Source: an uncultured Pelagibacteraceae bacterium (GTDB lineage Bacteria; Pseudomonadota; Alphaproteobacteria; Pelagibacterales; Pelagibacteraceae). Taken from it: a DNA stretch of 36,083 nucleotides. Below are positions 1 to 8,262 of the stretch, piece by piece. The stretch covers positions 1 to 36,083 of the forward strand of contig CACASB010000009.1 in NCBI GenBank assembly GCA_902535155.1. Reading direction: 5' to 3'. Every line of letters begins with the position of its first letter. The stretch's first letter is position 1. The notes under the pieces are model-generated. The model saw only the letters and a program-made list of their open reading frames with translations, ran no database searches and was not told the DNA's origin. Made by a program: the position numbers and the translations under genes.

Positions 1-1408
1 CTGGATGTTCTAAATATTTTGAAGTTCTTAATAAGTCTTTTGGAAGATTAGGTAAACTTACAGATGGATCCTCTTTTTTGATTGATTCTGCAGCATTAAA
101 AATTTTTAATAGTTGATTTACTCTATAAACATTTTTTCTTTCATCAAAAGAAACAGCAAGCATTTCTGAATTTACTTTTCTTATATTAACTTTTTGATTT
201 AAAGCATTTTTAAAAATTTGATCAGTCTTTTCTTTAGTAATAATTGTGACAGTATCAAAAAAATAATTAGAATAAAGTTCATATCCAGATTGTTTTATTT
301 TATCAGCAAAACTCTTTGCTAGTTGAGAGACTCTTTCGGAAATATTCTTAATTCCATCTGGGCCATGATAAATAGAATATGCTGCTGAAACAATTGCTAA
401 TAGAGCTTGGGCAGTGCAAATATTACTTGTAGCCTTGTCTCTTCTGATGTGTTGCTCTCTAGTTTGTAAGGATAATCTATATGCCTTATTACCATGTCTA
501 TCAACTGATACACCAACAATTCTTCCTGGCATTGACCTTTTATACTCATCTTTTGTTGCAAAAAAAGCTGCGTGTGGACCTCCATAACCCATTGGAATAC
601 CAAATCTTTGGGAGCTTCCAACTGCTATATCGGCACCGAGTTCTCTTGGTGTTTTTAATTTTGCCAATGCTAAAAGATCACAGGCTAATACAGCCTTCCC
701 ATTCTTTTTGTGAATTTTGCTGATTGCTTCACTTGGGTCCTTAATATCTCCTAAAGTTCCGGGATATTGTAAAATTCCACAAACTAAATCTTCTTTTAAC
801 TGGTCTAAAACTTCATCTTCATTACCAACCAAAACTTTTAAACCTATTGGTTCAGCTCTAGTTTGAATTACATTTATTGTTTGTGGATGACAGTCCTCAG
901 ATACAAAAACTAAGTTACTGTCTTTTTTATTCAATCTGTGGCTTAAACCCATGGCTTCTGCTGCTGCTGTACCCTCATCTAATAAAGAGGCATTGGCAAT
1001 ATCCATTCCTGTAAAGTCAACGATCATTTGTTGAAAGTTCAATAACATCTCAAGTCTTCCTTGAGCTACCTCTGGCTGATAAGGTGTGTATGAAGTATAC
1101 CAACCTGGATTTTCTAATATATTTCTCAAAATTACGTAAGGTGTATACGTTCCATAATAACCCATACCTATAAAATTAGAGTAAACTTGATTTTTTTTAG
1201 AAATTGCTCTCAATTTTCTTAACGCTTCGTATTCCGAATTTGACTCACCAATATTTAGTTCGCCTCTAAACTTTATTTTTTCTGGAACAGTGTTGTCAAT
1301 CAAATCATCAAGTGATTGATAATTTAATTCTTTTAACATTTTTGATTGGTCTTTTTTAGAAGGACCAATGTGTCTTTTTAAAAAATCTTTTTCTGAGTTT
1401 GGTAACAT
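1..1408 (-). CDS. gcvP: Glycine dehydrogenase (decarboxylating), P-protein, N-terminal half (partial)
   Basis: P-protein of the glycine cleavage system: the PLP enzyme that decarboxylates glycine and passes the aminomethyl group to the lipoyl arm of GcvH. About 469 codons are visible before the left edge. They begin MLPNSEKDF and carry the family's early FLKRHIGPS motif, then VAQGRLEMLLNFQ, the stretch MPGRIVGVSVDRHGN, and LQTREQHIRRDKATSNICTA. The full family length is about 950 residues, so the C-terminal half with the PLP-binding lysine lies outside the window. The ATG (1408-1406) shares its A with the last base of the gcvH TAA stop, so the two genes should be translationally coupled. It is the third gene of the riboswitch-controlled gcvT-gcvH-gcvP unit. 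The frame is open throughout; the left-edge truncation is only the window boundary. Confidence 0.96.
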   Translation of the reverse strand, partial: MLPNSEKDFLKRHIGPSKKDQSKMLKELNYQSLDDLIDNTVPEKIKFRGELNIGESNSEYEALRKLRAISKKNQVYSNFIGMGYYGTYTPYVILRNILENPGWYTSYTPYQPEVAQGRLEMLLNFQQMIVDFTGMDIANASLLDEGTAAAEAMGLSHRLNKKDSNLVFVSEDCHPQTINVIQTRAEPIGLKVLVGNEDEVLDQLKEDLVCGILQYPGTLGDIKDPSEAISKIHKKNGKAVLACDLLALAKLKTPRELGADIAVGSSQRFGIPMGYGGPHAAFFATKDEYKRSMPGRIVGVSVDRHGNKAYRLSLQTREQHIRRDKATSNICTAQALLAIVSAAYSIYHGPDGIKNISERVSQLAKSFADKIKQSGYELYSNYFFDTVTIITKEKTDQIFKNALNQKVNIRKVNSEMLAVSFDERKNVYRVNQLLKIFNAAESIKKEDPSVSLPNLPKDLLRTSKYLEHP

Positions 1409-1788
1409 TATGTTGAGCTCTCCTTTGCAAATTTATCGTATTCTTCTTTGTTCATTAAACTATCTATTTCTGATTTATCCTTTAACTTAAGCTTAAAAAA
1501 CCAAGCTTCACCTTCTGGATCTTGATTAATTTTAGATGGATCGTCAACAATTGATTGATTTGTGTCTGTAATTTCTCCACTTACAGGTGTGTAAACATCG
1601 CTTGCAGCTTTAGTTGACTCTACAACACCAGCTGTACCATCTTTAGTAACACTTGATCCTTTCTCAGGCAATTCTGCAAATACAATATCGCCTAGCATCT
1701 CAGTTGCATGTTGAGTTATTCCTATAGTTGCTATATCTCCGTCTACTTTAATCCATTCATGTTCTTTTGAGTATTTTACATCAGACAT
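1408..1788 (-). CDS. gcvH: Glycine cleavage system H protein
   Basis: Small lipoyl carrier protein that shuttles the aminomethyl intermediate between the P, T and L proteins. At 126 residues it has the usual family length. The lipoylation motif [19 protein letters not shown] is intact, with the lipoyl lysine at about residue 60. The N-terminal [11 protein letters not shown] and the [12 protein letters not shown] segment are also typical. Its start overlaps the gcvT stop by 8 nt (ATGTCTGA), and its stop overlaps the gcvP start by 1 nt, so all three subunits are made from one transcript under the glycine riboswitch. The lipoamide dehydrogenase (L protein) and the lipoylation enzymes are not in this window. 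Confidence 0.97.
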   Translation of the reverse strand: MSDVKYSKEHEWIKVDGDIATIGITQHATEMLGDIVFAELPEKGSSVTKDGTAGVVESTKAASDVYTPVSGEITDTNQSIVDDPSKINQDPEGEAWFFKLKLKDKSEIDSLMNKEEYDKFAKESST

Positions 1789-2884
1789 TTATTGATCCTT
1801 TCACATAACTTTTTTTATAAAAAGGTAATTTGCAAACATTTGCAGAAATTTTTTTTCCTCTGACTTCTAAAAATATTTCTGTATCATTTTTTGAAAATTC
1901 ATTTGAAACATATCCCATAGCAATTGGAGCCTTTACACTTGGTCCAAATGTGCCACTCGTAATTGTTCCAATTTCATTGTTTGATTTGTCAAAAATTTTA
2001 GTAAATTCCCTGGCTATAATTTTTGAATTTGGCTTTATACCAACTCTTATTTTTTTAACACCTTCATTTAGTTGACTTTTAATTTTTTTAGCTCCTGGAA
2101 AATTCTCGTTAACTCTATTTTTTGAAATTGCCCATTTAAGATTGGCTTCAATTGGACTAGTTTCTTCATTTATGTCATGACCATATAAGCAAAGTCCAGC
2201 CTCTAGTCTAAGTGTATCCCTCGCACCAAGCCCAATTAAATTAGAACCTAAGTCTAATAATCTATTTACTAGATCATTTACCTTTTGATTTGATATTGAA
2301 ATTTCAAATCCATCTTCACCAGTATAACCCGATCTTGTTACAAAAATTTCTTCATTATCGTAATCAAATACATTTCCATACATAAAATTTAAACTAGAAA
2401 CATTTTTTACAACTTTTTCTAATATATCTTTAGACTCGGGTCCTTGAATTGCAATTAATGAGGCATCTTCATTTAATTCTAAAGAGTTATCTTTTAATCT
2501 TGACTTTATTATTTTGAGATCATTGTGTTTACAAGCTGCATTTAATATAATTATAAATCCATCTTTCAGCTTAGTTAAAATTAAATCATCATAAATACCA
2601 CCATTCTCTTTCAACAGAAAAGAATATTTGCTTTGATTAATATTTAATTTTTTCAAATCTGTCGGAAAAATATTTTGTAACTTTTCAGTTAGGTCATCGC
2701 CTCCTTTTAAAAATAGTTGACCCATGTGAGAAACATCAAAAATACCAGACTTTGTCCTTGTTAAATTATGTTCGTTAATTATGCCGCTTGAATATTGTAT
2801 AGGCATTTCATAACCTGCAAATTTAACAAATTTAGCGCCATTTATTTTGTGTAAATTATAAAGCTGTGTTTTTGTTACATTCAT
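1781..2884 (-). CDS. gcvT: Aminomethyltransferase, T-protein of the glycine cleavage system
   Basis: T-protein transfers the methylene group from aminomethyl-lipoyl GcvH to tetrahydrofolate and releases ammonia. The 367-residue length fits the family. Diagnostic segments are [31 protein letters not shown] (conserved Asp pair at 99-100 in the folate/catalytic region), [12 protein letters not shown]-like [25 protein letters not shown] and [11 protein letters not shown] near the C-terminus. The ATG at 2884 lies about 20 nt below the closing stem of the second glycine aptamer, and the sequence AGAGTTAAT just before it is part of a candidate sequestering helix (see riboswitch). No strong Shine-Dalgarno is seen apart from AGAAAGAG. 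First gene of the gcvTHP operon. Confidence 0.97.
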   Translation of the reverse strand: MNVTKTQLYNLHKINGAKFVKFAGYEMPIQYSSGIINEHNLTRTKSGIFDVSHMGQLFLKGGDDLTEKLQNIFPTDLKKLNINQSKYSFLLKENGGIYDDLILTKLKDGFIIILNAACKHNDLKIIKSRLKDNSLELNEDASLIAIQGPESKDILEKVVKNVSSLNFMYGNVFDYDNEEIFVTRSGYTGEDGFEISISNQKVNDLVNRLLDLGSNLIGLGARDTLRLEAGLCLYGHDINEETSPIEANLKWAISKNRVNENFPGAKKIKSQLNEGVKKIRVGIKPNSKIIAREFTKIFDKSNNEIGTITSGTFGPSVKAPIAMGYVSNEFSKNDTEIFLEVRGKKISANVCKLPFYKKSYVKGSINV

Positions 2885-2898
2885 ATTAACTCTTTCTA

Positions 2899-3045
2899 AC
2901 CCCCTCTGTCGGTGTGCCTGAGAGATTTTGGCTCCTTCGGCGAGAATTTATCTCTTTCCAGAGTTAATATGTACGGTCCTTTTGCCTGAGAGTTTCCGGG
3001 GTGGTTGCTCCTTCGGCGCTACAAATACGTAGTCTCTCCCGTATA
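2899..3045 (-). promoter_or_regulatory. Tandem glycine riboswitch upstream of gcvT
   Basis: On the minus strand two copies of the glycine aptamer core lie head to tail. The first (about 3043-2972) has GGGAGAG, then GCCGAAGGAGCAA, then ACTCTCAGGCAAAAGGACCG. The second (about 2964-2904) has GGAAAGAG, GCCGAAGGAGCC and TCTCTCAGGCACACCGACAG. These match the known CCGAAGG / CUCAGGCA glycine aptamer signature. The P1 stem of aptamer 2 is CUCUG (2963-2959) with CAGAG (2908-2904). The linker and 5' arm CATATTAACTCT (2971-2960) is perfectly complementary to AGAGTTAATATG (2893-2882), which contains the gcvT start codon. This suggests glycine-induced release of the start site, an ON switch. Aptamer identity is firm; the switching mechanism is inferred. 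Confidence 0.95.
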
Positions 3046-3064
3046 TTATTTAATAGCATATAAA

Positions 3065-3092
3065 TTTATAAAAAGATACATAAAAAATACAA
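3065..3092 (-). promoter_or_regulatory. Candidate promoter of the gcvTHP operon
   Basis: On the minus strand TTGTAT (3092-3087) and TATAAA (3070-3065) are separated by 16 nt. This would place the transcription start near 3058, just before the first glycine aptamer. The region is so AT-rich that chance matches are likely, so this is tentative. Confidence 0.35.
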
Positions 3093-3143
3093 TAGAACCT
3101 ACATAAATAAGGTTATTGATTGCAGGATTAATAATAATAAATT

Positions 3144-3638
3144 TTATTCATCTATGAAATTAAAGTTTATTACAACCCTTCTAAGCGAATCTGTACAATC
3201 TACTCCACAATGTAAGGTTCTACCATCAAATACTACTGCTCTATTTGCTTTACTTTCAACTTTTTTACCATTTTCGAACACAGTAGAACCGTTATTTGTA
3301 TTACAATAAAAAACTGCAGTCTTAAATTTTTCTTCATCTTTTCTAGTAACATCTATATGCATTTCAGACTCAATATTTTCTTTTTTTTTGAATGTTTTGT
3401 TAGCTTTAATTCTGATAACTTTTTTCATATTTAGCTTGCTTATAAAAGGATCCAAAATAGTTGCAAATTTAGATACAACCTTACCTGATAAAATAAAATT
3501 ATGGCAAAACTGAAAATTTCCATCTCCAGAGTGAACTTTATCAGGGAGGAAATACCATGGAAATTCAGGACCCATTAATATGTCATTTAATTTTTTAAAT
3601 TCCTCTGGACTTAAAAGATTATCAACCACTTTTACCAT
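3144..3638 (-). CDS. Small 2OG-Fe(II) oxygenase-like protein
   Basis: A 164-residue protein resembling the small prolyl-4-hydroxylase-like 2-oxoglutarate/Fe(II) dioxygenases that are common in marine bacteria and their phages. Visible features are the metal-binding HxD at His94-Asp96 (EMHIDVTR), a distal His143 in TLHCGVDC, and Arg153/154 in LRRVVINF, in the position that normally binds 2-oxoglutarate. The segment VFYCNTNNGSTVFENGKKV is the usual beta-hairpin preceding the distal histidine. The substrate cannot be read from the sequence. It sits between the EamA transporter and the gcv operon, with 37 nt upstream holding its own promoter. No signal peptide is seen, so it is cytoplasmic. The family assignment is good; the specific activity is unknown. 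Confidence 0.8.
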   Translation of the reverse strand: MVKVVDNLLSPEEFKKLNDILMGPEFPWYFLPDKVHSGDGNFQFCHNFILSGKVVSKFATILDPFISKLNMKKVIRIKANKTFKKKENIESEMHIDVTRKDEEKFKTAVFYCNTNNGSTVFENGKKVESKANRAVVFDGRTLHCGVDCTDSLRRVVINFNFIDE

Positions 3639-3644
3639 AGTCTA

Positions 3645-3672
3645 ATTTTAGAATTTATTTTTAGGAAGTCAA
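3645..3672 (-). promoter_or_regulatory. Candidate promoter giving a leaderless oxygenase mRNA
   Basis: On the minus strand TTGACT (3672-3667), a 16-nt spacer, and TAAAAT (3650-3645) lie in the 37-nt gap after the EamA gene. Only 6 nt separate the -10 element from the ATG of the oxygenase gene at 3638, so transcription would start at or within the start codon. No Shine-Dalgarno is present, which agrees with a leaderless transcript. Confidence 0.4.
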
Positions 3673-3675
3673 TTT

Positions 3676-4551
3676 TTAAACTACCTGTGAATTGTCCTTT
3701 TTTTTCACAAACAAGAATTGTAACAAAACTGCAAATATAATTACACTTCCTCCAATTAGCACAGTCATTGGAGGATCTTCGTTAACAAACATCCATGCCC
3801 ACAAGGGGCCTAGAACAGCCTCGGTAATCATGATTATTCCTACTACTGCTGAGGGGGTATTTCTTGCACCTATTGTGATAAATATGAAACCAAAACCTAA
3901 TTGAAAAAAACCTGCTAAAAAACCTAAAAAAATATCATGATATGAAATATTAATTTTGCCAGCTATTAAATACCCAACAATCAATGCAACTATACCTGCT
4001 ATCAACTGTAATGGAATCATGTCTACATTTGGGTATTTACGAATAATTAAAATCAAAATAGCAAAAGATATTGGCATTATAAAAGCAGCCAGGTTGCCTG
4101 TCATCTGGCCTGTTGATAATGAAGAGCCAATCATTAAAATTACACCTGATATTGCTAAGAATATTGAAATTATTGTTATTTTAGAAATTTTCTCTTTAAG
4201 AAAAATATAACCAAATATCGCTAAAAATATAATTTGGGTTTGAATTATAAAATTTGTGTTTGCAACGGTTGTGTTATACATAGCAAACACATATCCACAA
4301 AATCCAGATGATAGAACTATTCCACCAATTAATCCAGGTAAGCCTGATTTTTTAAAAGCATATAAAACTTTTGTTTTGTAAGTTAAAAGTAAAAATATTG
4401 TTACAATAAATATAAAAAATAAAGACCTCCAAAACAAAATTTGCCAAAGTGTTGCTCCTTCAAATGATTTTACAATAAGTCCTCCAAAACTTAGACTGCA
4501 TGCTCCCAAAAATACTAAAAGCGGACCGGGTATTTTATTTATAAAATTCAT
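3676..4551 (-). CDS. EamA-family (DMT superfamily) membrane transporter
   Basis: Integral membrane protein of about 291 residues with ten hydrophobic segments in two EamA repeats, the standard layout of drug/metabolite transporters that export or import small metabolites. The first repeat starts LVFLGACSLSFGGLIVKSF with the family's FWRSLFF segment after it. The second repeat contains the GARNTPSAVVGIIMITEAVLGPLWAWMF stretch typical of the end of EamA domains; it ends with a short KKKDNSQVV tail in the cytoplasm. Two starts are possible: a GTG at 4557 overlapping the guaA stop (GTGA), or an ATG two codons later at 4551, chosen here. Coupled to guaA in the psd-to-eamA run. The substrate is not predictable from sequence. 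Confidence 0.85.
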   Translation of the reverse strand: MNFINKIPGPLLVFLGACSLSFGGLIVKSFEGATLWQILFWRSLFFIFIVTIFLLLTYKTKVLYAFKKSGLPGLIGGIVLSSGFCGYVFAMYNTTVANTNFIIQTQIIFLAIFGYIFLKEKISKITIISIFLAISGVILMIGSSLSTGQMTGNLAAFIMPISFAILILIIRKYPNVDMIPLQLIAGIVALIVGYLIAGKINISYHDIFLGFLAGFFQLGFGFIFITIGARNTPSAVVGIIMITEAVLGPLWAWMFVNEDPPMTVLIGGSVIIFAVLLQFLFVKKKDNSQVV

Positions 4552-4553
4552 GA

Positions 4554-6113
4554 TCACTCCAATTCGATGGTGCTTGGAGGTTTTGAGGTTACATCGTAAA
4601 CTACTCTATTTATGCCTTGGATATTGTTGATGATTTTGTTCGATACATTTTGCATAAACTTTTTTGTAAAGTCAAAATAATCAGCAGTCATCCCATCAGA
4701 CGATGTTATTGCTCTTAAAAGACAAATGTATTCATAGGTTCTATTGTCACCCATAACTCCTACAGTTTTTACAGGTAATAAAGCAGCATAAGCTTGCCAG
4801 ATTTTATTATATAAATTTTCTTTTTTTAATTCACTAATGAAATAATCATCAGCCTCTTTCAAAATTTTTATTTTTTCTTTTGTGATAATCCCGGGCATTC
4901 TAATTGCTAATCCTGGACCAGGAAAAGGATGTCGGGAGATAATTTGTCGAGATAGTTTTAATTCTAGCCCTAGTTTTCTCACTTCGTCTTTGAATAAAAG
5001 TCTAAGAGGCTCAACTAATTTTAATTTCATTTTTTTTGGCAAGCCTCCGACGTTATGATGTGATTTTATTTTAGATGTTTGAGAACCAGTTACAGATTTG
5101 CTTTCAATTAAATCGGGATATAATGTGCCTTGAGCTAAAAATTCAACATTTTTAATTTTTTTTGCATACTTTTCAAATATCTTAATAAATAGATTACCAA
5201 TAATTTTTCTTTTTCTTTCTGGGTCTGAAATATTTTTTAGTTTACCTAAAAACTGTTTTTCAGCATTCACATATATTAGGTCAATTTTTAATTTTTTTTT
5301 AAAAGTATTAACTACTTGTTTTTCCTCGTTTTTTCTTAAAAGCCCTGTATTTACAAATATACATTTTAATTGTTTTCCAACGGATTTGTTCAAAAGTTGT
5401 GCAACTACACTACTATCAACACCTCCTGACAAAGCACAAATTATTTTTTTCTTACCGACCTGATTTTTAACATTATTTATAAGTGTATTTTTTTGGTGTG
5501 TTGGAGACCAATTTTTTTTTGCTTTACAGATTTTGAAAACAAAGTTTTTAAGCAAGATCTTTCCTTTAATAGTATGTGTAACTTCTGGGTGAAACTGAAC
5601 TCCAAACCTTTTTAACTTAAAGTTTTCAATAATTGTAAATTTCGATTCTTTTGTTGATGCAATTTTTTTAAAATTTTTAGGTATTTTAGTCACGTGATCA
5701 GCATGACTCATCCAAACATGATTCATATTTTTTTTATTAAAAAAATTTTTAGTCAGCAAAGAATTTTTTGTTTTTTTAATACTTGCAAAGCCAAATTCCC
5801 TTGTTTTTGAGCTTTTTACTTTACCTCCGTAAAATTTAGATATCATTTGATGGCCGAAACATATTCCTAAAATTGGGCAGGTAAGATTAAAAATATTTTT
5901 ATTGAACTTAATTTTTTTGTCTTGATATACGTTTAAAGGACCTCCAGATAGAATTATACCAAACAAATCCTTTTGATTTAATGTTCTCAAATCTTTGTGA
6001 CTAACAATTTCAGAAAAAACTCCTATTTCCCTTATTCTTCTAGCGATTAGTTGAGTAAACTGTGAGCCAAAATCAATTATAAGAATTTTTTTAAGCTTAG
6101 TTGGTCTTTTCAT
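4554..6113 (-). CDS. guaA: GMP synthase (glutamine-hydrolysing)
   Basis: Converts XMP to GMP with ATP and glutamine, the last step of guanylate synthesis. The class I glutamine amidotransferase domain comes first: [18 protein letters not shown], the oxyanion SGGP, the nucleophile Cys85 in [11 protein letters not shown], and the His175/Glu177 pair in [11 protein letters not shown]. The ATP pyrophosphatase domain follows with P-loop [11 protein letters not shown] (about 229-235). The dimerisation domain carries [13 protein letters not shown] and ends [14 protein letters not shown] take the ATG at 6113 (MKRPTKLKK); the longer reading begins with a TTG at 6125. The start overlaps the end of the TPR gene and the stop meets the transporter gene, so it is embedded in the operon. 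guaB is two genes upstream, so both committed steps from IMP to GMP are co-transcribed. Confidence 0.97.
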   Translation of the reverse strand: MKRPTKLKKILIIDFGSQFTQLIARRIREIGVFSEIVSHKDLRTLNQKDLFGIILSGGPLNVYQDKKIKFNKNIFNLTCPILGICFGHQMISKFYGGKVKSSKTREFGFASIKKTKNSLLTKNFFNKKNMNHVWMSHADHVTKIPKNFKKIASTKESKFTIIENFKLKRFGVQFHPEVTHTIKGKILLKNFVFKICKAKKNWSPTHQKNTLINNVKNQVGKKKIICALSGGVDSSVVAQLLNKSVGKQLKCIFVNTGLLRKNEEKQVVNTFKKKLKIDLIYVNAEKQFLGKLKNISDPERKRKIIGNLFIKIFEKYAKKIKNVEFLAQGTLYPDLIESKSVTGSQTSKIKSHHNVGGLPKKMKLKLVEPLRLLFKDEVRKLGLELKLSRQIISRHPFPGPGLAIRMPGIITKEKIKILKEADDYFISELKKENLYNKIWQAYAALLPVKTVGVMGDNRTYEYICLLRAITSSDGMTADYFDFTKKFMQNVSNKIINNIQGINRVVYDVTSKPPSTIELE

Positions 6114-6540
6114 CGTTTGCTTCAATATCTTGAAGAGACTTGCTTATTTCTGTTTTTTTGTTGCACATTGATTTACAAACATTAGAAAATCTGTTCATTA
6201 AAGTATTTGCTTTTTCAAAGTTAGATCTATCTATTTGAATATTAATTAACATATAAATTGCTTCCTCGTTATCTGGTTGTAGTAGAAGAGCGGTGTCTAG
6301 ATTTTTTTCTTCCTCTTCTTGATTTTCCTCACTTTTAAATATTTTTGCTAGATAAAGATAAGATTCTGCATTCTTTGGGTTAAAAACGATATTTCTTTGA
6401 AATAAAAACTTTGATTTTTCATAATCTTTTTTTTTAAATTTCTTTTTTGCTTCTTCAAATAATTTTTCCGATGAAATTGAATTCGTGGTTGTTAATAAAA
6501 TCAGTATTATGGGTAAAATAATTTTAATTAGATTTTTCAT
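6097..6540 (-). CDS. Small exported TPR-repeat protein
   Basis: A 147-residue protein with an N-terminal signal peptide ([20 protein letters not shown], cleavage after about residue 22) followed by tetratricopeptide repeats. One is around [20 protein letters not shown], one around [19 protein letters not shown], and a weaker one around [17 protein letters not shown]. It should act in the periplasm as a protein-binding scaffold; no enzymatic motif is present. It sits between guaB and guaA, overlapping guaB by 4 nt (ATGA) and guaA by 17 nt, so it is translationally coupled to both although no link to purine synthesis is evident. Two cysteines (CKSMC) near the C-terminus could form a disulfide. 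The TPR fold is moderately certain; the role is unknown. Confidence 0.75.
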   Translation of the reverse strand: MKNLIKIILPIILILLTTTNSISSEKLFEEAKKKFKKKDYEKSKFLFQRNIVFNPKNAESYLYLAKIFKSEENQEEEEKNLDTALLLQPDNEEAIYMLINIQIDRSNFEKANTLMNRFSNVCKSMCNKKTEISKSLQDIEANDEKTN

Positions 6541-7613
6541 AAATATTCACTATTTTTTTTTACTTCATCAATACTATGTACCATACTTTCATAAAATCCA
6601 GCTTTTGTAATTTTTACAAATCTAGCCTTTTTACTGAGTAATTTTATTTGTGGCGCACCTAAGTAACCCATTGATGATCTTAATCCACCTGTAAGTTTAT
6701 GAATAGTCTTACTAACATCACCTTTATATTTAATTAATCCCTCAACTCCTTCTGGTACATATTTTGATTTATCTTTTTGTTTTTTTTGAAAATATCTATC
6801 TGCAGAACCTTTGTTCATGGCACCCACAGATCCCATTCCTCTAAAAACTTTAAATAATTTACCTTTTTTTTTAATAATTTTTCCTGGCGCTTCTGATGTG
6901 CCAGCTAACATTGAGCCTACCATCACAGCATCAGCACCTGCAGCTAGCGCTTTTGCAATATCGCCAGAAAATTTAATACCACCATCAGAAATCATCTTTA
7001 CGTTTTTGTTCAACCCTTTTTTAACATCTAGTAAAGCACTTAACTGTGGAACACCTATTCCAGCGACAAGTCTTGTTGTGCAAATTGAGCCTGGTCCTAT
7101 GCCAACTTTTATTACATCAACACCAAGTTTGCATAAAAATTTTGCTGCTTCTGCTGTTGCTATATTACCAGCGCAAAGTGCGGTTTTTTTTGACTTAATT
7201 TTTTTTATTTTTAATATTATGTCAGCAACCTTTTTGCTGTGTCCGTGAGCTGTATCTACAACAATTAAATCAACATCTTGTTTAATAATATTTTTTACTC
7301 TATTAAATTCACTTTCATTAGTTCCTACTGCAGCACCAACTTTTAAATTTTTAGATTTAACTTTTTTTATTTCACTAATTTGTTGGGCTATAGTTAAATT
7401 TCTATGAATAACACCAATTCCTCCCTCTTTGGCTACTGCAATTGCCATTTTTGATTCTGTTACTGTGTCCATTGCAGATGAAAGAATAGGAATATCTAGT
7501 TTTAATTGATTTGATAAATATGTCTTTGTGGATACTTCTGAAGGTAAGACCTTGGAATATTTTGGCGTTAGGGTAACATCATCAAAGGTAAGTGCTTCTT
7601 TTATAGGATCCAT
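6537..7613 (-). CDS. guaB: IMP dehydrogenase lacking the CBS (Bateman) module
   Basis: Oxidises IMP to XMP with NAD, the committed step to guanine nucleotides. It has the catalytic barrel: LTFDDVTLTPKYS at the N-terminus, SAMDTVTESKMAIAVAKEGG, the active-site loop GIGPGSICTTRLVAGIG with Cys178, ISDGG near 209, the MVGSMLAGTSEAPG phosphate loop, and the mobile flap with Arg273-Tyr274 in KGSADRYFQ. At 358 residues it is about 130 shorter than standard IMPDH. The chain passes directly from QQISEIKKVK (about 86) to NLKVGAAVG, so both CBS repeats are absent. GMP reductase, also short, was considered, but the flap and the LVAGIGVPQ loop are IMPDH-like. It overlaps the TPR gene by 4 nt and shares an operon with guaA. 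Confidence 0.93.
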   Translation of the reverse strand: MDPIKEALTFDDVTLTPKYSKVLPSEVSTKTYLSNQLKLDIPILSSAMDTVTESKMAIAVAKEGGIGVIHRNLTIAQQISEIKKVKSKNLKVGAAVGTNESEFNRVKNIIKQDVDLIVVDTAHGHSKKVADIILKIKKIKSKKTALCAGNIATAEAAKFLCKLGVDVIKVGIGPGSICTTRLVAGIGVPQLSALLDVKKGLNKNVKMISDGGIKFSGDIAKALAAGADAVMVGSMLAGTSEAPGKIIKKKGKLFKVFRGMGSVGAMNKGSADRYFQKKQKDKSKYVPEGVEGLIKYKGDVSKTIHKLTGGLRSSMGYLGAPQIKLLSKKARFVKITKAGFYESMVHSIDEVKKNSEYL

Positions 7614-7650
7614 AACAATTTATATATGATTCTGTAAATTTTTAAAGTGT

Positions 7651-8262
7651 CTATCTGATTTTTTTACAAATAATAAAGCTCTCTTTTGAATCTTTTCGGC
7701 TAGAAGGTGGTTTGAAAATTTTGACCTCTTTAAAGTTTATTTTACAATTTTGAACGATTTCGTTAAAAGTCGATCCCATAAAAATTTTAGAAACGAAAGA
7801 TCCACTTTTTTTTAAATTTTTAACTGAAAAATTCATAGCATTAATACTTAATTCACCGGTGGATATTGCATCTAAGTCCTTATTTCCTGTAGTATTGACT
7901 GCCATATCAGATACTACTAAGTCCAATTTATCTTTAAAAAAATTGGTTAACTTTGATTGATTGTTTTCGTCCAAAAAATCTCCAATTAAATGTGAAACAT
8001 TAAAAATTTCTTTAACTTCTTTTAAATCTATTGATAAAATTTTTGAATTTTTTGATTTTTCAGAAAGATATTGCGACCAACTTCCTGGGGCTGAACCTAA
8101 ATCGACAATATTAATACCATTTTTAACTATTTTAAATTTTTCATCAATTTCTTTGAGTTTGTAGATGGCTCTTGATCTATACCCTTCTAGTTTTGATTTC
8201 CTAACATAAATATCTCTTCTTTGTTTATTGATCCAATTTTTGGAAATTTTGTTTTTTTTCAA
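7651..8262 (-). CDS. rlmE: 23S rRNA (uridine-2'-O-)-methyltransferase RlmE (FtsJ/RrmJ)
   Basis: SAM-dependent enzyme that 2'-O-methylates U2552 in the A loop of 23S rRNA during large-subunit assembly. At 203 residues it has the family length. The SAM site is VDLGSAPGSWSQYL (54-67). The K-D-K-E catalytic tetrad is readable as Lys35 (SRAIYKL), Asp119 (VVSDMAVN), Lys159 (SFVSKIF) and Glu194 (DSKESFIICK); the basic N-terminus KNWINKQRRDIYVRKSK is the rRNA-binding part. The start is a TTG at 8262 overlapping the TGA of the upstream gene (TTGA). An in-frame stop lies just upstream and no ATG precedes the catalytic lysine, so the rare start seems forced. Confidence 0.95.
   Translation of the reverse strand: MKKNKISKNWINKQRRDIYVRKSKLEGYRSRAIYKLKEIDEKFKIVKNGINIVDLGSAPGSWSQYLSEKSKNSKILSIDLKEVKEIFNVSHLIGDFLDENNQSKLTNFFKDKLDLVVSDMAVNTTGNKDLDAISTGELSINAMNFSVKNLKKSGSFVSKIFMGSTFNEIVQNCKINFKEVKIFKPPSSRKDSKESFIICKKIR

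Noticed and set aside
3096-3116. Short hairpin AACCT...AGGTT as terminator of the oxygenase gene
   Set aside because: Only five base pairs and a weak, interrupted T-run; could be chance in AT-rich DNA.
6811-7248. Plus-strand open frame opposite guaB
   Set aside because: Shadow of the well-supported IMPDH gene; no family resemblance.
6537-7613. GMP reductase (guaC) instead of IMP dehydrogenase
   Set aside because: Length fits, but the LVAGIGVPQ loop, the KGSADRYFQ flap and the position two genes before guaA fit IMPDH without CBS repeats.
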